A stretch of 36,792 nucleotides of DNA from assembly GCA_043755865.1 (NCBI GenBank), contig JAYUSD010000206.1, forward strand, positions 1-36,792, given 5' to 3'. Origin of the DNA: JANMDU01 sp043755865 (GTDB lineage: Bacteria; Pseudomonadota; Gammaproteobacteria; Burkholderiales; Burkholderiaceae_C). The translations under genes were made by a program, and so were the position numbers. Shown here one piece after another: positions 32,794 through 36,792 of this stretch. The notes beneath the pieces were generated by a model. The model did not search any database. It was not told where the DNA came from and was given only the letters and a program-made list of their open reading frames with translations. Each line of letters begins with the position of its first letter. The stretch's first letter is position 1.

Positions 32794-33621
32794 TTATATT
32801 AGCCTTGCAGCAGCGCTGGCATGCAAACAAATCGCGGCGGCGGTGGCTACATTCAGCGACTCCTGCCCACCGGGCTGCGCGATGCGCACATGCACCTTGG
32901 CCATACCTTCGAGCTCCTCGCCTACGCCTTGGCCTTCATGCCCCAAAATCCAAGCAAAATCAGGCAGTAGCCGGCATAAATCCTGCGCAGAGTGCTCATG
33001 TTTTAATAGCGAATGCCGCGCTTGCAACTCATGCAAGTATTGCCCTCGGTGACTACTGGTCACCGCAAGCGGATGCTTGAGTGGCATCAATTGCTCCACA
33101 GTAGCCGCCTCCACAATGCGCAGCGAAAAATGCGCCCCCATTCCCGCGCGCAGCACCTTCGGGCTCCACAGCGCGACCGTGCCGCTAAACGCAATCACCT
33201 GCGTGTAGCCAAACGCCGACGCGCTGCGCAAGATGCTGCCTGCGTTGCCGGGGTCTTGCAGGCGATCCAAGATCACGCTGCGCGCTGTGGCTTCAATCGG
33301 CTCATCTTGCGGCAAACTGAGCACCAAGCCGATGCCAGAGGCAGACTCCAAACCGCTGAGTTCGCGCATCAGTGCATCTGAGACAACTATCTTTTTAATA
33401 GCACTCCGCGCATATTCCATGCCGGCTATATGCTGATTTCTCTCTGAAATTACAGCAATGTCGGCCCTCCAACCGCGCTCGTGCGCTGCATCGCACAAAT
33501 GCTCGCCTTCGATCCATACGCGGCCACTCTTGCGATACGCTCCACCATCGTGCGCCACGCGCCGCAGCTCTTTGATGAGCGGGTTGTCGCGGGAGGTGAT
33601 GATTTCGCTCTGGCTGGTCAT
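32794..33621 (-). CDS. SpoU/TrmH-family RNA 2'-O-methyltransferase
   Basis: Uses S-adenosylmethionine to methylate a ribose in rRNA or tRNA. 275 residues. The three SpoU motifs are present: VILDRLQDPGNAGSILRSA (motif 1), FAWILGHEGQGVGEEL (motif 2) and RIAQPGGQESLNVATAAAI (motif 3, the knot). An N-terminal substrate-binding part precedes them (ITSRDNPLIKELRRVAHDGG). Its ATG overlaps the rnhB stop as ATGA. Two copies of the dispersed palindromic element are translated inside it, as HIAGMEYARSAIKK and as LKHEHSAQDLCRLLPD; the second looks like an insertion just before motif 2. Exact RNA target unknown. Confidence 0.93.
   Translation of the reverse strand: MTSQSEIITSRDNPLIKELRRVAHDGGAYRKSGRVWIEGEHLCDAAHERGWRADIAVISERNQHIAGMEYARSAIKKIVVSDALMRELSGLESASGIGLVLSLPQDEPIEATARSVILDRLQDPGNAGSILRSASAFGYTQVIAFSGTVALWSPKVLRAGMGAHFSLRIVEAATVEQLMPLKHPLAVTSSHRGQYLHELQARHSLLKHEHSAQDLCRLLPDFAWILGHEGQGVGEELEGMAKVHVRIAQPGGQESLNVATAAAICLHASAAARLI
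32965..33009 (-). repeat. Dispersed palindromic element, copy 3 (in frame)
   Basis: On the minus strand AGCACTCTGCGCAGGATTTA then TGCCGGCTACTG. It is translated within the RNA methyltransferase as HEHSAQDLCRLLPD, immediately before SpoU motif 2. Here the host gene reads the element in its forward orientation. Confidence 0.85.
33395..33429 (+). repeat. Dispersed palindromic element, copy 4 (in frame)
   Basis: Plus strand TTAATAGCACTCCGCGCATA then TTCCATGCCGGCTATA. The RNA methyltransferase on the opposite strand reads it as IAGMEYARSAIKK, almost the same peptide as the lpxB copy. Confidence 0.82.
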
Positions 33622-34337
33622 GCGGCACTCTGCGCTATGGCTAACGCCACCGGCGCATAGCTCCTGCGATGCTCTGGCGTTGCGCCGTGCAGCTTTAAGG
33701 CGGCCATGTGCTCGGCTGTGCCATAGCCTTTGTGTTGATTAAAGCCGTATCGCGGATGGGCAGCATGCAACTCATCGCATTGCCGATCACGGGTGACTTT
33801 AGCGATGATCGACGCCGCAGAAATAGCTTTGACTTTTGCATCACCGCCGACAATGGCTTCAGCCAGCATATCTAATTTTGGAATTCGGTTGCCGTCTATC
33901 AACACTTTCGCAGGCTTGAGCCGGAGGCCGCATACGGCGCGCTGCATCGCCAGCATAGTGGCTTGCAAAATGTTGAGCCGGTCAATCTCTTCGACACTGG
34001 CCTGGCCCACGCTTACGCACAGCGCTTTGGCATGAATTTCGGCATAAAGCTTTTCACGGCGCAGCGCGGTGAGTTTTTTGGAATCGTTCAGTCCTGCTAT
34101 TGGGTTCAAGTCATCAAGGATCACGGCAGCGGCGACCACATTGCCAGCGAGCGGCCCGCGCCCTGCTTCATCCACACCTGCTATCAAACCGGGAGCATCC
34201 CACACAAAAGCGACTTGGAAGACCTCCTCTTGCGTATTGCGAACGGGCTTAGCATCTGAGCGCCTTTTCCGTGCTTTGGGTACAGGAAGCAAGGCAAGCA
34301 GCTCAGCCTGTGGAGGAGTTTTAAGCGGGCGTGGCAT
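33618..34337 (-). CDS. rnhB: Ribonuclease HII
   Basis: Degrades the RNA strand of RNA:DNA hybrids and removes misincorporated ribonucleotides. The start at 34337 gives 239 residues and a 17-nt overlap with the lpxB end; an upstream frame would overlap lpxB completely and is not conserved. Motifs: GVDEAGRGPLAG with the catalytic Asp-Glu, LNDSKKLTALRRE, KVLIDGNRIPKL, and SAASIIAKVTRDR with the third Asp region, then HPRYGFNQHKGYGT. An extra basic N-terminal segment of about 50 residues (PVPKARKRRSDAKP) precedes the core. Clustered with lpxA/lpxB as in many proteobacteria. Confidence 0.95.
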   Translation of the reverse strand: MPRPLKTPPQAELLALLPVPKARKRRSDAKPVRNTQEEVFQVAFVWDAPGLIAGVDEAGRGPLAGNVVAAAVILDDLNPIAGLNDSKKLTALRREKLYAEIHAKALCVSVGQASVEEIDRLNILQATMLAMQRAVCGLRLKPAKVLIDGNRIPKLDMLAEAIVGGDAKVKAISAASIIAKVTRDRQCDELHAAHPRYGFNQHKGYGTAEHMAALKLHGATPEHRRSYAPVALAIAQSAA

Positions 34338-35520
34338 GAGGCACAACGGAGGTGAGGACCGATTCAATAGCAAGGGCGGCGAGCTGCGGCGTATCGCGCA
34401 GCAGCTCATGATGCAGTTTCGTAAATCGCTGCTGCAAGATGAGTATTTTCTCAGGAGAATCCAGCCAAGCAAGCACAGCGCTGGCCAAGGCTTGCGGCGT
34501 GGCCGCGCTTTGCAGCAGCTCCGGCACGACGAATTCACCACACAAAATATTGGGCAAACCGACCCAAGGCTGCATTTTTTTGTGCTTCATGATCAGCCAA
34601 CTCATCCAATGCATGTTGTAGGCAATCACCATCGGGCGCTTAAAGAGCGCAGCCTCCAGCGTAGCCGTGCCACTGGCCACCAGCGCGACATCACAAGCCG
34701 CGAGCGCCGTGTGCGATTGACCCTCTAGCAGTTGCACATCACCCTGCGCACCCACATTCAAACCGGCGACGTGCGCCGCCACTTGGATGGATGCTTTGAG
34801 CGATGGCACGCAAGGCACTATGAATTTAATAGCACTGCGCGCAGATTTCATGCCGGCTACTGCCTCAAAATACCTTGAAATGAGGTATTTGATCTCATCT
34901 TCTCTGCTGCCCGGAAGCAACGCAATCACGACATCATCGGCAGACAAACCCAGCGTAAGTCGAGCGGCGTTTTTGTCAGGCTGCATCGGTATGACAGACG
35001 CCAACGGATGGCCCACATAGCTGGCTGCAATGCCTGCATCGTCGTAGAGCTTTTTCTCAAACGGAAAAATGCATAACACATGATCCGCCGCAGTGCGCAC
35101 TTTCTCAATGCGCTCAGGCCGCCACGCCCAGATGCTAGGGCTCACAAAATGCACCGTGCGGATGCCTGCCGCTCGCAAATCGCGCTCCAAATCAAGATTG
35201 AAATCGGGTGCATCGACGCCGATAAAAATATCTGGGCGCTCTTGCAGCAGCCGTGCTTTAAGTTCATTGCGGATCTTCAGCAAACCGCGGTAATGCCGGA
35301 GCACTTCAATGTACCCGCGCACAGCCAGCTTCTCGCTCGGCCACCAAACGAGCATGCCGCGCCGCTGCATCTGCGCGCCACCAATGCCCACAAACTGCGC
35401 ATCTGGCCATCGCGCTTTCAAGCCATCAAGCAACAGGCCGCCCAACAAATCGCCAGACGCCTCGCCCGCTACGAGTGCGATGCGAAGCGGCTTGGTGTGC
35501 TGTATCGGCTTGGTAGACAT
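34321..35520 (-). CDS. lpxB: Lipid-A-disaccharide synthase
   Basis: Glycosyltransferase (GT19) joining UDP-diacylglucosamine and lipid X to form the lipid A disaccharide at the inner membrane. 399 residues, normal length. Motifs: IALVAGEASGDLLGG at the start, FVGIGGAQMQ, DAPDFNLDLERDLR, HFVSPSIWAWRPERIEKV, LPGSREDEIKYL, VASGTATLEAALFKRPMVIAY, PNILCGEFVVPELLQ. Residues near YFEAVAGMKSARSAIKFIV are encoded by a dispersed palindromic element, yet the spacing between the GSR and VP landmarks equals that of E. coli LpxB as I recall it. Lies between lpxA (12 nt) and rnhB (overlap). Confidence 0.97.
   Translation of the reverse strand: MSTKPIQHTKPLRIALVAGEASGDLLGGLLLDGLKARWPDAQFVGIGGAQMQRRGMLVWWPSEKLAVRGYIEVLRHYRGLLKIRNELKARLLQERPDIFIGVDAPDFNLDLERDLRAAGIRTVHFVSPSIWAWRPERIEKVRTAADHVLCIFPFEKKLYDDAGIAASYVGHPLASVIPMQPDKNAARLTLGLSADDVVIALLPGSREDEIKYLISRYFEAVAGMKSARSAIKFIVPCVPSLKASIQVAAHVAGLNVGAQGDVQLLEGQSHTALAACDVALVASGTATLEAALFKRPMVIAYNMHWMSWLIMKHKKMQPWVGLPNILCGEFVVPELLQSAATPQALASAVLAWLDSPEKILILQQRFTKLHHELLRDTPQLAALAIESVLTSVVPHATPA
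34826..34865 (+). repeat. Dispersed palindromic element, copy 5 (in frame)
   Basis: Plus strand TTTAATAGCACTGCGCGCAG then ATTTCATGCCGGCTACTGCC. The opposite-strand lpxB gene reads it as AVAGMKSARSAIKF, matching the AGM-xx-ARSAIK peptide coded by copy 4. Confidence 0.85.
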
Positions 35521-35532
35521 TTCGAGGCGACA

Positions 35533-36327
35533 TTAGCGCGCAATGCCACGCGCAGCATGCGCCAGAAAATCGCTCATCAGAGCCACTTCTGCCGCAGCGC
35601 CCTGCATCGTGCTCATCAGCGCTGAAATGGATGTCTTGGCCTGCTCAAAAGTCAGGCCATCGCGATAAAGCAGTTTGTGCATTTGTTTGATGGCCGCCAG
35701 CTGCTCTGCGCTGTAGTCCCGGCGCTTCAAGCCCACTATGTTGATGCCGCGAACGGCCAGAGGATTGCCATCCACCAGCATAAAGGGCGGTACATCTTGC
35801 GTGATGGCGCTGGCAAAGCCTACCATTGCGTGTGCACCAATGTTGACAAACTGATGCACGCCCGAGAGACCGCCAAGCGTGACGTAATCTCCCACATGCA
35901 CATGCCCGGCGAGCGTGGCATTGTTGGCCAGCACAGTGTGGTTGCCTACCCTGCAATCATGCGCGATGTGGACATATGCCATGATCCAGTTGTTGCTGCC
36001 CACGCGCGTGATACCCACATCGCCCGGCGAGCCGATATTGAAGGTGCAGAATTCGCGAATGGTGTTGTGATCGCCAATCTCTAAGCGACAAGGCTCACCC
36101 GCATATTTTTTGTCTTGCGGAATCGCGCCGAGCGAATTAAATTGGAAGATGCGGTTGTACTGACCAATGCGCGTATGGCCTTCAATGACCACATGCGCGG
36201 CAACGCTTGTGTTAGCGCCAATCTGCACATGCGCGCCGATGATGCTGTATGGGCCAATCGTCACCGAGCCATGCAGCTCAGCGCTGGGGCTCACAATCGC
36301 AGTAGGATGAATGCGCGGCTCGGTCAT
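35533..36327 (-). CDS. lpxA: UDP-N-acetylglucosamine acyltransferase
   Basis: First enzyme of lipid A synthesis: transfers a 3-hydroxyacyl chain from acyl carrier protein to UDP-GlcNAc in the cytoplasm. Start at 36327 (MTEPRIHPTAIV) matches the family start and has GGGA about 8 nt upstream; the ATG at 36339 would add four residues. 264 residues of left-handed beta-helix hexapeptide repeats, with the catalytic His region AYVHIAHDCRVGNHTVLANN and GGLSGVHQFVNIG, then a C-terminal helical region GLKRRDYSAEQLAAIKQMHK. It lies 18 nt after fabZ and 12 nt before lpxB. Confidence 0.97.
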   Translation of the reverse strand: MTEPRIHPTAIVSPSAELHGSVTIGPYSIIGAHVQIGANTSVAAHVVIEGHTRIGQYNRIFQFNSLGAIPQDKKYAGEPCRLEIGDHNTIREFCTFNIGSPGDVGITRVGSNNWIMAYVHIAHDCRVGNHTVLANNATLAGHVHVGDYVTLGGLSGVHQFVNIGAHAMVGFASAITQDVPPFMLVDGNPLAVRGINIVGLKRRDYSAEQLAAIKQMHKLLYRDGLTFEQAKTSISALMSTMQGAAAEVALMSDFLAHAARGIAR

Positions 36328-36345
36328 GACTGATCCCATCCGCCG

Positions 36346-36783
36346 TCAAATTTTGCGCATCGTGCACATCAAATCCGCCTGCACAGCTAGCTCGTCGCTC
36401 ACATGCGCCGTGCAATTGAACTTGTAAATACCTGCCTTGCTGCGCTCTAATTTGGAGCGCAAAATTAACTGGTCGCCTGGCTCAACAGGGCGCTTAAAGC
36501 GCGCGTTATCAATACCCACAAAATACACCACCACATCCGGGTCGACCTCCGCTCCCATCGTATCGAAAGCCAAAAGTGCCGACACCTGCGCCAAGGCTTC
36601 CAGCATCAATACGCCGGGCATCACGGGGCGATGCGGAAAATGACCAGGAAAAAATGGCTCGTTGATTGAGACATTTTTCAAACCTTTGATTGAGACGCCT
36701 TTTTCTATTTCCAACACGCGATCTACCAATAGGAATGGATATCGGTGCGGAAGTTTTTCAATGATTTGGTGGATGTCCATCAT
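36346..36783 (-). CDS. fabZ: 3-hydroxyacyl-ACP dehydratase
   Basis: Dehydrates 3-hydroxyacyl-ACP in fatty acid elongation and shares its substrate with LpxA, which explains the gene order. 145 residues with the hot-dog fold signatures LPHRYPFLLVDRVLE at the start, FFPGHFPHRPVMPGVLMLEA with the catalytic His and, in the following helix, the catalytic Glu (LEALAQ), and FVGIDNARFKRPVEPGDQL. Start at 36783 or 36780. First complete gene of the lpx cluster in the window; an upstream lpxD would be expected just beyond the right edge. Confidence 0.97.
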   Translation of the reverse strand: MMDIHQIIEKLPHRYPFLLVDRVLEIEKGVSIKGLKNVSINEPFFPGHFPHRPVMPGVLMLEALAQVSALLAFDTMGAEVDPDVVVYFVGIDNARFKRPVEPGDQLILRSKLERSKAGIYKFNCTAHVSDELAVQADLMCTMRKI

Positions 36784-36792
36784 GTTTTGGGT

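Noticed and set aside
33618..34541. Extended RNase HII reading of 307 codons
   Set aside because: The first 68 codons lie fully within lpxB in another frame and look like translated antisense-type noise; ATG at 34337 gives a normal protein.

Overview
The window looks like a chromosomal segment of a betaproteobacterium of the order Burkholderiales, probably Comamonadaceae-like and aquatic. This is inferred from the fabZ-lpxA-lpxB-rnhB-methyltransferase order, a Bug-family receptor, TRAP transport, carA/carB/greA in one neighbourhood, short Comamonadaceae-style intergenic repeats, and a retinal photosystem. Every convincing gene lies on the minus strand, so transcription runs from the right edge to the left.

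In transcription order: (1) 36783-32794 is a tight cluster fabZ, lpxA, lpxB, rnhB and an RNA 2'-O-methyltransferase gene. (2) 32793-32398 is an intergenic stretch with a REP-like mosaic and probably the carA promoter. (3) carA (32397-31228) and carB (24946-21608) are separated by an accessory block: an ORF6N-domain gene, a Cys-rich 92-residue gene, a 1687-residue secreted RHS/YD-repeat protein and a small two-helix membrane protein (candidate toxin/immunity pair). (4) 21526-18350 holds an AraC-type regulator, an alpha/beta-hydrolase lipoprotein and a Bug receptor. (5) greA, dnaE and an LD-carboxypeptidase-like gene follow. (6) 12686-5159 is the photosystem region. (7) pncB, then a TRAP operon dctP-dctQ-dctM that runs into pyk, which is cut by the left edge.

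The photosystem is the most distinctive region. Three small genes of unknown function share an N-terminal domain. They lead into a full-length rhodopsin with a D-T-K motif (Asp83, Thr87, Lys94; retinal Lys221). Next comes the C-terminal half of a second, different proteorhodopsin, with a hairpin terminator before and after it. Then come crtI, crtB, crtY and blh, which would convert phytoene precursors to beta-carotene and cleave it to retinal. No crtE (GGPP synthase) is in the window.

A second theme is a palindromic dispersed element of about 35-45 bp, found at least five times. Two copies are intergenic and three are translated in frame inside housekeeping genes (two in the RNA methyltransferase, one in lpxB). 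This resembles the logic of the protein-coding palindromic elements known from Rickettsia. All calls come from reading the sequence; no database search was possible.
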